Origin: CAYWNA01 sp964459305
GTDB taxonomy: Bacteria > Planctomycetota > Planctomycetia > Pirellulales > Pirellulaceae
Assembly: GCA_964459305.1 (NCBI GenBank)
Contig: CAYWNA010000175.1
Location: forward strand, 1 to 27,745
DNA: 27,745 bases
Direction: 5' to 3'
A program made the position numbers and the translations under genes. Shown here piece after piece: positions 14,868 to 22,894 of this stretch. The notes below the pieces were generated by a model. That model ran no database searches and was not told where the DNA came from. It was given only the letters and a program-made list of their open reading frames with translations. Each line of letters opens with the position of its first letter. The stretch's first letter is position 1.

Positions 14868-16205
14868 TTACACGTATTCCTCTGGGAACTTCCACGGGTC
14901 GCGATACACGGGGCGTGCCAGTTTCACGGCCTCGTCGTCGCCGACAATCTTCTCCGTTTCCGGGTCGAACCGTACCGAGCGGCCGAGCTTGTAGGAGAGA
15001 TTGGCCAAGGTTAGGGCCAAGTCGACTTTGTAGTGGTAGTTGACGCTGCAGCTGGGCTGCTGCCGAGATTTGATGCAGTCCAACCATTCGCGCTCGTGCC
15101 CAGGCGATGGCGGGATAGACGGCTCCGGCGGTGTGTTGTCTTCTAGCAGCTTGCCTTCGGGAACCACCTCGTACTTGCCGTAGTTGGTAAACAGCGTGGC
15201 GTTCAGAGCGTGGAAATAGATGCCCAACCGACGTGCCGGGGTGCCACGGCCGAAATCGAAGGCAAAGCTGTTGCACGTGCTCATCATCCAGGTCATGGTC
15301 AGCTTCGGATATTGCCACAATATCTCTTGCGTGTCCGGCGCGTCGCCGTCGTCGTCAACAACGTACCGGCCACCCGAACAACTTGTGACCGTCGGCACGC
15401 CCAGGTCCAAGGCCCAAATGGGCAGATCAATAATGTGCGGCGCCATTCCCGGTGTCCAGCCGCCTGAATAGTCCCAGAACGAACAGTGGTTATAGCTGTT
15501 GGCAGCGAGTAGCGAATTGTACGGACGCTCCGGGCCAGGCCCGAGCCACATATCCCAATCCACGCCTTCCGGCGGATCTTGTTTCGGGGCACGGCCAATT
15601 CCTTTCGGCCCCTGGTTCATCACGTTGAATGTGCGGGCGACACTCACTGGTCCCAGCTTGCCTGAACGAATCCATTCAACGACCCGGCGGTAGTTCGCAC
15701 CGGCATGAATCTGCGTACCGATCTGACTGATCCGTTCGTGCCGGTTGACGGCGTTGCGCACCGCCAGCGTCTCGTCCGGATACAACGTCATGGGCTTCTG
15801 CAGGTAGATATCCTTCCCAGCCTCGACCGCTTGAATCGCGATCAGGGCATGCCAATGCGGCGGCGTGGCGATGATCACTGCATCAACGTCTTCCCGCGCG
15901 AGCAATTCCCGGTAGTCGTTGTAGCCCTTGGCCGTGTCTTTGTGTTTCTGGACCACCGTGTCGCGGCGTTGTTGCCAGACGTCACAGACCGCCGTGACCA
16001 CAACGTCAGGATGTCGGGAACAGTTACCGAGATTCCCTCGTCCCATGCCGTTCACACCGATGATACCAAGACTGATACGCTCACTGGGCGGCGGTTGGTC
16101 GCCTTGCCCGAGTGCCGAGGCAGGAATGATGTACGGGGCGGCTATTCCCGCGGCTGTGGCGGTTTGAAGGAATTGGCGGCGGGTTGGTGGCAGTGGCGCG
16201 GACAT
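14868..16205 (-). CDS. Tat-exported GFO/IDH/MocA family oxidoreductase
   Basis: An intact 445-residue member of the GFO/IDH/MocA family of NAD(P)-dependent sugar or cyclitol oxidoreductases. The twin-arginine leader (TRRQFLQTATAAG) is at 8-20. The Rossmann motif GIIGVNGMGRGN is at about 48-59 and ATPPHWHALIAIQA at about 113-126. The usual EKP is YLQKP at about 134-138, a Glu-to-Gln change in the dinucleotide-site motif. The C-terminal substrate domain includes DMWLGPGPERPYN and WDYSGGWTPGMAPHIIDLP, with the His expected near the active site. A strong AAGGAGACACCA site precedes the ATG. Export via Tat with cofactor bound is typical of planctomycete members. The substrate cannot be read from sequence. 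It is divergent from folP across 116 bases. Confidence 0.9.
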   Translation of the reverse strand: MSAPLPPTRRQFLQTATAAGIAAPYIIPASALGQGDQPPPSERISLGIIGVNGMGRGNLGNCSRHPDVVVTAVCDVWQQRRDTVVQKHKDTAKGYNDYRELLAREDVDAVIIATPPHWHALIAIQAVEAGKDIYLQKPMTLYPDETLAVRNAVNRHERISQIGTQIHAGANYRRVVEWIRSGKLGPVSVARTFNVMNQGPKGIGRAPKQDPPEGVDWDMWLGPGPERPYNSLLAANSYNHCSFWDYSGGWTPGMAPHIIDLPIWALDLGVPTVTSCSGGRYVVDDDGDAPDTQEILWQYPKLTMTWMMSTCNSFAFDFGRGTPARRLGIYFHALNATLFTNYGKYEVVPEGKLLEDNTPPEPSIPPSPGHEREWLDCIKSRQQPSCSVNYHYKVDLALTLANLSYKLGRSVRFDPETEKIVGDDEAVKLARPVYRDPWKFPEEYV

Positions 16206-16321
16206 TGGTGTCTCCTTGCTTTGTTGGAGCGTCTTTCAATTGCGCATTGGCATGGGCACATACATCGTACTGCGTGGCGAGTACTGAGTACAGTACATAG
16301 CAGCGCCGGATCTGACCTGCT

Positions 16322-17230
16322 ATGCTGCACGGGATGAACAGGCATGACAATTCCACGGTCGAAGCTCCTTTCTCGGATCGTTTTCCCAAACGCGCGGCAT
16401 CTTGGCGACTGCGCACTCGGAGTCTGGCGTTTTCGCATTTCCCCAGGCTAATGGGAATCGTCAACGTGACGCCCGACAGTTTCTCGGATGGCGGAAAGTT
16501 CTTTGAACCTGAAGTGGCGATCCAGCAGGGATTGCAGCTTGTCGAACAGGGAGCCGATATCCTGGATATTGGCGGGGAAAGCACGCGGCCCTACTCGACG
16601 CCGGTCGACACCGAGGAGGAACTGCGCCGCGTGCTCCCAGTGGTGCGGGCCCTGTGTGAGCAGACGGACGTTCCGGTTTCCATCGACACGTCCAAAGCGA
16701 GAATCGCCACCGAAGCGATTGCTGCCGGTGCAGAGATCATTAACGATGTGACCGGTTTGGAGAGCGACCCGGACATGGTGCAATTGGCCGTGGACACAGG
16801 GGCCGCCATTTGCGCCATGCACATGCAAGGCACGCCCCAGACCATGCAGGACGATCCCACGTATGACGACGTGGTGAAGGATATCTTTCGATACCTGAGC
16901 ACTCGCCGCGACGCGCTGATGTCGGCCGGCATCGATCGCGAGCGGATCTGCCTGGACCCTGGAGTCGGTTTCGGCAAGACGCACCAGCACAATTTGACGT
17001 TGTTGGGCGCGTGCGGCCGGTATCACGATCTGGCCTGCCCGTTGCTGGTGGGCCACTCGCGCAAAGGTTTCATCGGTCACGTGTTGGGCGACAAGCAAGC
17101 GGTCCGTACCGCGGGGACCATCGCCGTCGGTCTTGCTCTGGCTAGGCAGGCGGTGCAGATCATCCGCGTACATGACGTCCGGGAGATGAGACATGCGTTG
17201 TTGCTGTTCGAAGCCGTTGGCGGCATATGA
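16322..17230 (+). CDS. folP: Dihydropteroate synthase
   Basis: FolP condenses p-aminobenzoate with 6-hydroxymethyl-dihydropterin pyrophosphate to give dihydropteroate in cytoplasmic folate synthesis. It has 302 residues. Family signatures appear in order: MGIVNVTPDSFSDGG (44-58), DIGGESTRP (82-90), the DTSK and NDVTG pterin-pocket strands (about 121-146), the DPGVGFGKT loop (about 217-225) and GHSRKG with the pterin/phosphate Lys-Arg (244-249). The first 40 residues lie before the conserved core and the start is uncertain: ATG at 16322 and ATG at 16334 are both possible and neither has a good ribosome site. The stop overlaps the next gene by four bases (ATGA). Upstream, 16280-16300 contains a repeated AGTAC motif of unknown meaning. 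Confidence 0.93.
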   Translation: MLHGMNRHDNSTVEAPFSDRFPKRAASWRLRTRSLAFSHFPRLMGIVNVTPDSFSDGGKFFEPEVAIQQGLQLVEQGADILDIGGESTRPYSTPVDTEEELRRVLPVVRALCEQTDVPVSIDTSKARIATEAIAAGAEIINDVTGLESDPDMVQLAVDTGAAICAMHMQGTPQTMQDDPTYDDVVKDIFRYLSTRRDALMSAGIDRERICLDPGVGFGKTHQHNLTLLGACGRYHDLACPLLVGHSRKGFIGHVLGDKQAVRTAGTIAVGLALARQAVQIIRVHDVREMRHALLLFEAVGGI

Positions 17231-17817
17231 AAGACAACCCCTATCGAAGCCCTGAGGTCGACGATAAAACCGGAAAGACAGTCTCGCCGCCGCGCCGGAC
17301 CCGTGTTGGTGACATGGCCATCGTGGGACTTGTCGTTGGCATCGTGACCGGCTCGGCCACCGGCGGAATCGTTACCGCCTTTCTTCGAAGTTGTGCGATT
17401 GTCTGGCATCTCATCAGCGAAAGCCAATCGCCCAGTGGCATTTCTGTCGCACAGATTGCGATCGGTGACGTGGTTGCCTACGTGTGTTTGGGTGCCCTTC
17501 TCGGCGGAGTTACGGGCGCGTTGGTCGGCCCGTTTGTTGGTTTCCTCACCTCTCGGAAGGGCGAGGTGTTTCGCCGCCCGTTGCTGGGAATATCGATGGC
17601 AACGTCAGCGGCGGCAGCCCTGGCTTGGTGCCTGCTATTGAGACTGGTCGCGTTCGGTGGGTCTTTCGATTGGACACAGAGTCCTTCCGCCGTTGCAGTG
17701 CTGGCGGTGGTGGTTGCCGCTGCACTGGGCGGATCGCGGCTAGCAAGTAGGATCGCGGATGCGGCGTGGCGAAGCGCGAATGTCGACTCGTTGCCCAATT
17801 CTGGTAGCGTTGGTTAG
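17227..17817 (+). CDS. Small multi-spanning membrane protein, NPYRSP start
   Basis: A 196-residue protein that begins KDNPYRSPE, a short cytoplasmic motif seen on many planctomycete membrane proteins. Four hydrophobic segments follow, at about 30-52 (glycine-rich AIVGLVVGIVTGSATGGIV), 80-106 (VVAYVCLGALLGGVTGALVG), 118-140 and 153-170. The C-terminus is polar. No catalytic motif or family is recognised. The ATGA overlap with folP makes it translationally coupled, but no folate role is implied. Confidence 0.7.
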   Translation: MKDNPYRSPEVDDKTGKTVSPPRRTRVGDMAIVGLVVGIVTGSATGGIVTAFLRSCAIVWHLISESQSPSGISVAQIAIGDVVAYVCLGALLGGVTGALVGPFVGFLTSRKGEVFRRPLLGISMATSAAAALAWCLLLRLVAFGGSFDWTQSPSAVAVLAVVVAAALGGSRLASRIADAAWRSANVDSLPNSGSVG

Positions 17818-17923
17818 AATGGCCGCTCACGCTGCGGGCCGTGGGTGCAGCAAACCAAGGCACAAGTGGGGTAGCGACCAGCCCGCGCAGATTGAGGATC
17901 GGCGAGGAATAACTGTCGCGTTT

Positions 17924-17981
17924 GTCGCCGTCGTCTCCGAGATCGGTGTGGGAAGGCACTGACCTCGGAGAGGACGGCGAC
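17924..17981. repeat. Long imperfect hairpin, 18-bp arms
   Basis: GTCGCCGTCGTCTCCGAG (17924-17941) pairs with 17964-17981 with one mismatch around a 22-nt loop. A weak T-rich run (CTTTTTGG) follows about ten bases later. It lies 107 bases after the stop of the membrane protein gene and could act as a terminator or be a dispersed repeat. Confidence 0.55.
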
Positions 17982-18044
17982 TATCTGCTTTTTGGATTTT
18001 GCAGCCTTCACGCGAGAGTTGACCCCGTAGTTGCAGAAAAAGTA

Positions 18045-18065
18045 GGACGGATTGCCAATCCGTCC
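18045..18065. repeat. 10-bp palindrome GGACGGATTG/CAATCCGTCC
   Basis: GGACGGATTG and CAATCCGTCC are perfect inverted arms around a single C. The unit AGTAGGACGGATTGCCAATC is a dispersed planctomycete intergenic motif to my memory. Positions 17818-18235 otherwise hold no gene. Confidence 0.6.
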
Positions 18066-18235
18066 GAGAAATACCGATGCGAAACCGAACAAGTTGACTG
18101 TGGTTAGATCTTACGAACCGTGATGTCTACCCACGGCGCTGCAAATCGCGTTTCGATCCGCCCTGGACGGGTTGGCACTTATTGATCGATGGCTGCTGAG
18201 CGTAGGCTCTCGCAAACAAGGTTCGGATATTCGGC

Positions 18236-20575
18236 ATGAATGACACGGATGTACTGGCATCGCTGACGCCGACGCAGCGCGATGCGGCTCAGCATATTGA
18301 AGGACCGCTGTTGATCCTTGCGGGTCCGGGCAGCGGGAAGACGCGTGTGGTGACCCATCGCATCGCCCATATGATTGGGCAAGGCATTCCCGCGTGGCAC
18401 GTGTTGGCTCTGACTTTTACCAACAAGGCGGGTGCCGAAATGCGGCAGCGTGTCGAGCGGCTGGTTGCCCGCAGAGGCGTGTGGATGGGCACGTTCCATT
18501 CGTTCTGTGCTCGCCTGCTCCGAAATCACGCTCGTCTTGTAGGACTGAAAGAGAATTACACGATCTACGATACCGACGACAGCAAGAAAGCCCTCAAACA
18601 GGCCATTGCCGACAGCGGCGTGACGCTGACGCACACATCGCCGGAGACGATCGCGGCTGCGATCAGTTGGGCGAAGAACAGATTGATCACGGCGTACCAA
18701 TACAAACCCCGCGAAGGTGATCCGGTGGGTGCGATCGTCGAGAAACTCTACCCCGAATATCAAAAACGCCTGCTCGAATCCAATGCCGCAGACTTTGACG
18801 ACCTGTTGATGCACGTGGCAACACTTCTGAGAGAGAATCCGGAGCTACGTTCGGGGTTGGACGAACGATTTCGCTACGTGTTAGTAGACGAATACCAGGA
18901 CACGAACCTGGCTCAGTACGCCATCGTACGTGCTCTATCCATCGACTATCCCAATCTGGCCGTTACGGGAGATCCCGATCAGTCCATCTATGGTTGGCGC
19001 GGCGCAAACCTCAGCAATATCCTCGAATTCGAAAAGGACTTTGATAGCGTCACAGTCGTACGCTTGGAGCAGAACTTTCGTAGCACACCGAATATCCTAC
19101 GGGTCGCCGATCAACTGATTTCGCACAACGTTCGCCGAAAGATCAAGAAGCTCTATACGGACAACGCAGTGGGCCAGCCGGTGCGTCTGGTGGTCTATTC
19201 CGATGCACGCGAGGAAGCCGACGGCATCGCTGCAAGCATTGCCGAGGAAATCCAAGGCGAACGGCGCCGGCCGAAGGACTTTGCTGTCTTCTACCGGATC
19301 AACGCGTTGTCGCGACAGTTCGAGCACGCCCTGCGGTCCTTGGGCGTTCCGTACCAGATTGTCAATGGTCTTGAGTTCTATCAGCGCAAAGAAGTCAAAG
19401 ACGTACTGGCCTACCTGCATCTGCTGAACAACCCGGAGAACGATGTCGCATTCTTGCGGATCATCAACACACCGTCGCGCAAGATCGGTAAGAAGACACT
19501 GGAGCGGCTGGGCGCGCACGCGCGGCGCCACCGTCTGTCGTTGCTGGAAGCGGCCCGTGAATGCGCCCTGATCGAGACCATTGCCAAACGCACCGTCGCA
19601 CAAGTGGATCGTTTCGTCGCCATGTACGATCGGATGCTCGCGCGGTCGCATGGCGATCTGTCTGACGCCATGCGATGCGTACTCCAAGAAACGGGATACC
19701 ACGCGTGGCTTCAAGGTTCGGAATCGGAGGACGACGTCGAGCGTTTGGCAAACATCGAAGAACTGCTCACCGCGGCACAGGAATTCGATGCGCAACATCC
19801 CAAGGAAGGCAACCGGCTGGAGCTGTTCTTGGAGCAGGCATCACTGGTCGCCGACTCGGACGCGTGGGAAGGCGAGAGCGACAAAGTATCGCTGATGACG
19901 CTGCACGCCGCCAAAGGGCTGGAATTCCCGGTGGTCCATATTGTTGCTACTGAGGATGGGCTCTTGCCTCACGAACGCAGCAAAGAGGATTTGAACGAAC
20001 TGGAAGAGGAAAGGCGGCTGTTGTTTGTGGGCATCACGCGAGCTGAAGAAGAACTTCAGTTGAGCCTGGCCCAGTATCGCGCCTTTCGCGGCGCGTTCCG
20101 GCCGACGATTCCCAGCCAGTTCCTGATGGAATTGCCTCGTGAGGAAATGGAGTTGTTCGAATCGGCAACCTACGACTTTGGCGACGAGGACGAATTCGAT
20201 GAGGAAAGCCTCGATGACGAAGATTTCGAAGACGAGGCTTTCGACGACGAAGATAACTCGCCGCCGGTCTGGTCCGACGACGAATTCGTCCAGGAAGCGC
20301 CTGCGCCGTTTCCCGTAGTCGACGGCCTGCCGGCGATCACGACTGCCGCAGAAATGCTGGAGGAGAATTCCGGCAAGACCACAGAATTTTCGCCAGACCT
20401 TTTTCAACAGGGAATGATGGTGATGCATCCGGAATACGGTTCCGGTACCATCGTATCGGTCAGCGGCACGGGCGTTAAACGAAGGGCAAGAGTACAATTC
20501 TCTGATGGGAGCAGTGTGAAGAGCTTCCTGGTGGCTCACAGCCCGCTAGAACCTTTGATGCGGAGGGACGCGTAA
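18236..20575 (+). CDS. UvrD/PcrA-type DNA helicase
   Basis: Superfamily 1A 3'-5' DNA helicase of 779 residues, close to PcrA/UvrD length. Visible motifs are the Q motif LTPTQRDA (10-17), Walker A AGPGSGKT (29-36), Ia ALTFTNKAGAEM, Ib GTFHSFCARLL, II VDEYQDTN (217-224), III GDPDQSIYGWRGA, IV LEQNFRST, V LHAAKGLEFPVVHI and VI LFVGITRAEEEL. After the motor come an unusual run of Asp/Glu-rich sequence at about 646-676 and a C-terminal PcrA-type Tudor-like domain (GMMVMHPEYGSGTIVSVSG to the end), which in PcrA binds RNA polymerase. Likely roles are excision repair, transcription-coupled repair and clearing of replication blocks. The next gene starts one base after the stop, so the two are cotranscribed. 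Confidence 0.92.
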   Translation: MNDTDVLASLTPTQRDAAQHIEGPLLILAGPGSGKTRVVTHRIAHMIGQGIPAWHVLALTFTNKAGAEMRQRVERLVARRGVWMGTFHSFCARLLRNHARLVGLKENYTIYDTDDSKKALKQAIADSGVTLTHTSPETIAAAISWAKNRLITAYQYKPREGDPVGAIVEKLYPEYQKRLLESNAADFDDLLMHVATLLRENPELRSGLDERFRYVLVDEYQDTNLAQYAIVRALSIDYPNLAVTGDPDQSIYGWRGANLSNILEFEKDFDSVTVVRLEQNFRSTPNILRVADQLISHNVRRKIKKLYTDNAVGQPVRLVVYSDAREEADGIAASIAEEIQGERRRPKDFAVFYRINALSRQFEHALRSLGVPYQIVNGLEFYQRKEVKDVLAYLHLLNNPENDVAFLRIINTPSRKIGKKTLERLGAHARRHRLSLLEAARECALIETIAKRTVAQVDRFVAMYDRMLARSHGDLSDAMRCVLQETGYHAWLQGSESEDDVERLANIEELLTAAQEFDAQHPKEGNRLELFLEQASLVADSDAWEGESDKVSLMTLHAAKGLEFPVVHIVATEDGLLPHERSKEDLNELEEERRLLFVGITRAEEELQLSLAQYRAFRGAFRPTIPSQFLMELPREEMELFESATYDFGDEDEFDEESLDDEDFEDEAFDDEDNSPPVWSDDEFVQEAPAPFPVVDGLPAITTAAEMLEENSGKTTEFSPDLFQQGMMVMHPEYGSGTIVSVSGTGVKRRARVQFSDGSSVKSFLVAHSPLEPLMRRDA

Positions 20576-20576
20576 C

Positions 20577-22031
20577 ATGTCCGAAGGGTATAAGAAGATC
20601 GCTCAACTGAAGAGCGTTGATCAATTCCGTGCCCGCCTGGAAGAACTTGAGCTGGATTTGCCCGCAGATGATGGAATTCTCACGGCCGATCAGGGCTCGC
20701 CCATGGCCGAGCCGATTCGTATCGGTGGGTTCCAGGTTGGCAATCGTTGGTGCATTCACCCGATGGAGGGCTGGGACGCCAACCGTGACGGGACTCCTTC
20801 GCCTCATGTGTTACGTCGATGGCGAAACTTTGGCATTAGCGGTGCGAAACTGATCTGGGGCGGCGAGGCGGCGGCGGTGCAACCTGACGGCCGTGCAAAT
20901 CCACACCAGACGATGGCCGTGCCGGAGACTCGCGATGGACTGGCAGCGTTGCTCAACGAACTCACGACGGCTCACCGCGAGCGATACGGGACGACCGACG
21001 ATTTGCTGGTCGGGCTTCAACTGACCCACTCAGGAAGATTCTGCCGGCCGAACTCGAAGGAGCTGGAACCGCGCATCGCATATCATCATCCTCTGCTGGA
21101 CGCCAAGTTCGGTATTGATCCCAACGACCAGTCGGTCGTCTGGACGGACGACGACCTGGAGCGGCTGATCGACAACTACGTGACCGCTGCCGGTCTGGCC
21201 AAGGACGTCGGATTCCAGTTCGTCGACGTCAAGGCATGTCATGGCTACTTGCTTCACGAGTTTTTGAGCGCCCGCACGCGCGAGGGCAAGTTTGGCGGCG
21301 ACTTCGACGGGCGGACCAGGGTCCTCAGGACGATCATCGGTCGCGTCCAGGATGAATACCCCGACCTGATGGTTGGTGTGCGGTTGAGTGTTTTCGATAT
21401 GCCGCCGTTTAAGACTAGCCGTGAGGTCGGGCAACCGATGGATTACCAGGAGGTGTTGCCCTACCAGTTCGGCTTCGGCGTCAATCCGGACAATCCGCTG
21501 GAGTACGATTTGGAGGAGCCGCTTCGGCTGATCGCGGTGCTGCGCGACGCGGGTGTTGTCGCGGTCAATCTTTCCTGCGGCAGTCCGTACTACAATCCAC
21601 ACATCCAGCGGCCGGCGATTTTTCCTCCCATCGACGGCTACCAGCCGCCCGAGGATCCACTGGTGGGCGTGGCCCGGCAAATCCACGCCGCTCGTATGTG
21701 CAAACAGGCATTCCCGGATATGCCCATGGTGGGCACGGCCTACACGTACCTCCAGGACTATTTGCCTCACGTGGCCCAAGCGGTCGTTCGCGAAGGTTGG
21801 ATCGATTTCGTCGGATTGGGGCGAATGGTACTTGCCTATCCAGAGCTGCCGGCAGATTCGCTAACTCAGGGCCAGTTGCAGAGGAAACGGTTGTGCCGCA
21901 CTTTCAGCGATTGCACGACAGGACCACGAAGCGGTCTGGTTTCCGGCTGCTATCCGTTGGATGATTACTACAAAGCCATGCCGGAGGCCGCCGAAATGAA
22001 GCGTATCAAACAGGAATTGAAAGAAGGCTGA
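20577..22031 (+). CDS. NADH:flavin oxidoreductase, old yellow enzyme family
   Basis: An FMN-dependent ene-reductase-like protein of 484 residues, about 100 longer than a typical OYE. Residues 43-100 form the first barrel strands (IRIGGFQVGNRWCIHPMEG). The substrate/FMN motif QLTHSGR is at 148-154 and HGYLLHEFLS at 222-231 is the family's barrel signature, followed by GVRLSVFDMPPF. The usual EYGGS loop is replaced by REGKFGGDFDGRTRVL. The C-terminal FMN phosphate region includes WIDFVGLGRMVLAYP. A Cys-rich tail (CRTFSDCTTGPRSGLVSGC) recalls the Fe-S region of 2,4-dienoyl-CoA reductase relatives, but its spacing does not clearly make a cluster. A GGAGGG site precedes the ATG, inside the end of the helicase gene. 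The substrate is unknown. Confidence 0.85.
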   Translation: MSEGYKKIAQLKSVDQFRARLEELELDLPADDGILTADQGSPMAEPIRIGGFQVGNRWCIHPMEGWDANRDGTPSPHVLRRWRNFGISGAKLIWGGEAAAVQPDGRANPHQTMAVPETRDGLAALLNELTTAHRERYGTTDDLLVGLQLTHSGRFCRPNSKELEPRIAYHHPLLDAKFGIDPNDQSVVWTDDDLERLIDNYVTAAGLAKDVGFQFVDVKACHGYLLHEFLSARTREGKFGGDFDGRTRVLRTIIGRVQDEYPDLMVGVRLSVFDMPPFKTSREVGQPMDYQEVLPYQFGFGVNPDNPLEYDLEEPLRLIAVLRDAGVVAVNLSCGSPYYNPHIQRPAIFPPIDGYQPPEDPLVGVARQIHAARMCKQAFPDMPMVGTAYTYLQDYLPHVAQAVVREGWIDFVGLGRMVLAYPELPADSLTQGQLQRKRLCRTFSDCTTGPRSGLVSGCYPLDDYYKAMPEAAEMKRIKQELKEG

Positions 22032-22033
22032 GG

Positions 22034-22606
22034 ATGTTTTTGTTCTTCGACACGGAAACCAGCGGTCTGCCGCAAGACTGGTCGGCCCCGGTGACCGACG
22101 TCGCCAATTGGCCGCGGTTGGTTCAGATCGCGTGGGTGTCCTGCGACGCGGAGGGCGAGAAGGTCGGCTCGCACGAGTACATGATCAAGCCGGACGGCTT
22201 CGTCATCTCTCGTCAGGCCGCAGAAGTACACGGCATTTCCACCAAACGGGCGCTGGCCGAGGGGGTCCAACTGAAGCCCGTGCTGGACGAGTTTGCCGAT
22301 GCGGCTCGATCAGCGGACGTGTTGGTGGCACACAACGTCGATTTCGACGAGAAGATCGTTGGCGCGGAACTCATCCGCGCTGGAATCGCCAACGTGCTCG
22401 CCACAAAAAAACGCTGCTGCACAATGAAACAGTCGACAGACTATTGCCGGCTGCCGGGAAGGCGTGGCTACAAATGGCCAACGTTGACGGAACTTCACGA
22501 GAAGTTGTTCGGAGAGCCGTTTAGCGGAGCCCACGGGGCGCCCGCCGACGCCGAAGCGTGTATGCGGTGCTATTTCCGGCTGCTTGAGCTTGGAGTCCTA
22601 CGATAA
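22034..22606 (+). CDS. DnaQ-like 3'-5' exonuclease
   Basis: A 190-residue DEDD-family exonuclease. ExoI is FDTETSGLP (5-13) with the metal-binding Asp and Glu. ExoII is VLVAHNVDFDEKIVG with the conserved Asp. ExoIII is HGAPADAEACMRCYF with the His and Asp of a DEDDh enzyme. The middle carries HGIST, typical of DnaQ/PolC epsilon-like domains. There is no polymerase or helicase fusion, so it is a stand-alone proofreader, repair or RNA-trimming nuclease. It begins three bases after the OYE stop and forms the third gene of the run that starts with the helicase, which favours a DNA repair role. Confidence 0.88.
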   Translation: MFLFFDTETSGLPQDWSAPVTDVANWPRLVQIAWVSCDAEGEKVGSHEYMIKPDGFVISRQAAEVHGISTKRALAEGVQLKPVLDEFADAARSADVLVAHNVDFDEKIVGAELIRAGIANVLATKKRCCTMKQSTDYCRLPGRRGYKWPTLTELHEKLFGEPFSGAHGAPADAEACMRCYFRLLELGVLR

Positions 22607-22702
22607 GACCGAATCCAAGGCCAATCAGAAGGGGCGTGCGGATGTGCTAAGTTCAAGTGCCAAATCCGAAATCCGGAAAAGGCCGGTCTCGCATTTACGA
22701 TG

Positions 22703-22762
22703 CTCAAAACGGACCGTACGCGTTGAAACGTTGGACGACTACCGCGAAAAAGGCCGTTTTGA
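22703..22762. repeat. 10-bp inverted repeat upstream of the glcD-like operon
   Basis: CTCAAAACGG (22703-22712) and CCGTTTTGAG (22753-22762) are exact reverse complements 40 bases apart in the 288-base gap before the operon. The gap also has CCAAATCCGAAATCCGG near 22660 and a GC palindrome (GGGGGCCCCC) near 22796. It could be an operator, an mRNA structure or repeat debris; nothing decides between these. Confidence 0.35.
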
Positions 22763-22894
22763 GTTTCCGTCTTCGAATCTCGGCACGGGGAATCCGGGGG
22801 CCCCCGCAGGGCCCGTTTGCACATCCTGGATTCATCACCTATATTGCCGGCACCCGCGGGCTTTCCGCCGGTGGCCGCATGGACGGAGGTGCGT

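Noticed and set aside
17227..17817. Folate or pterin transporter based on overlap with folP
   Set aside because: Only about four hydrophobic segments and no transporter motif; the overlap alone does not support a function.
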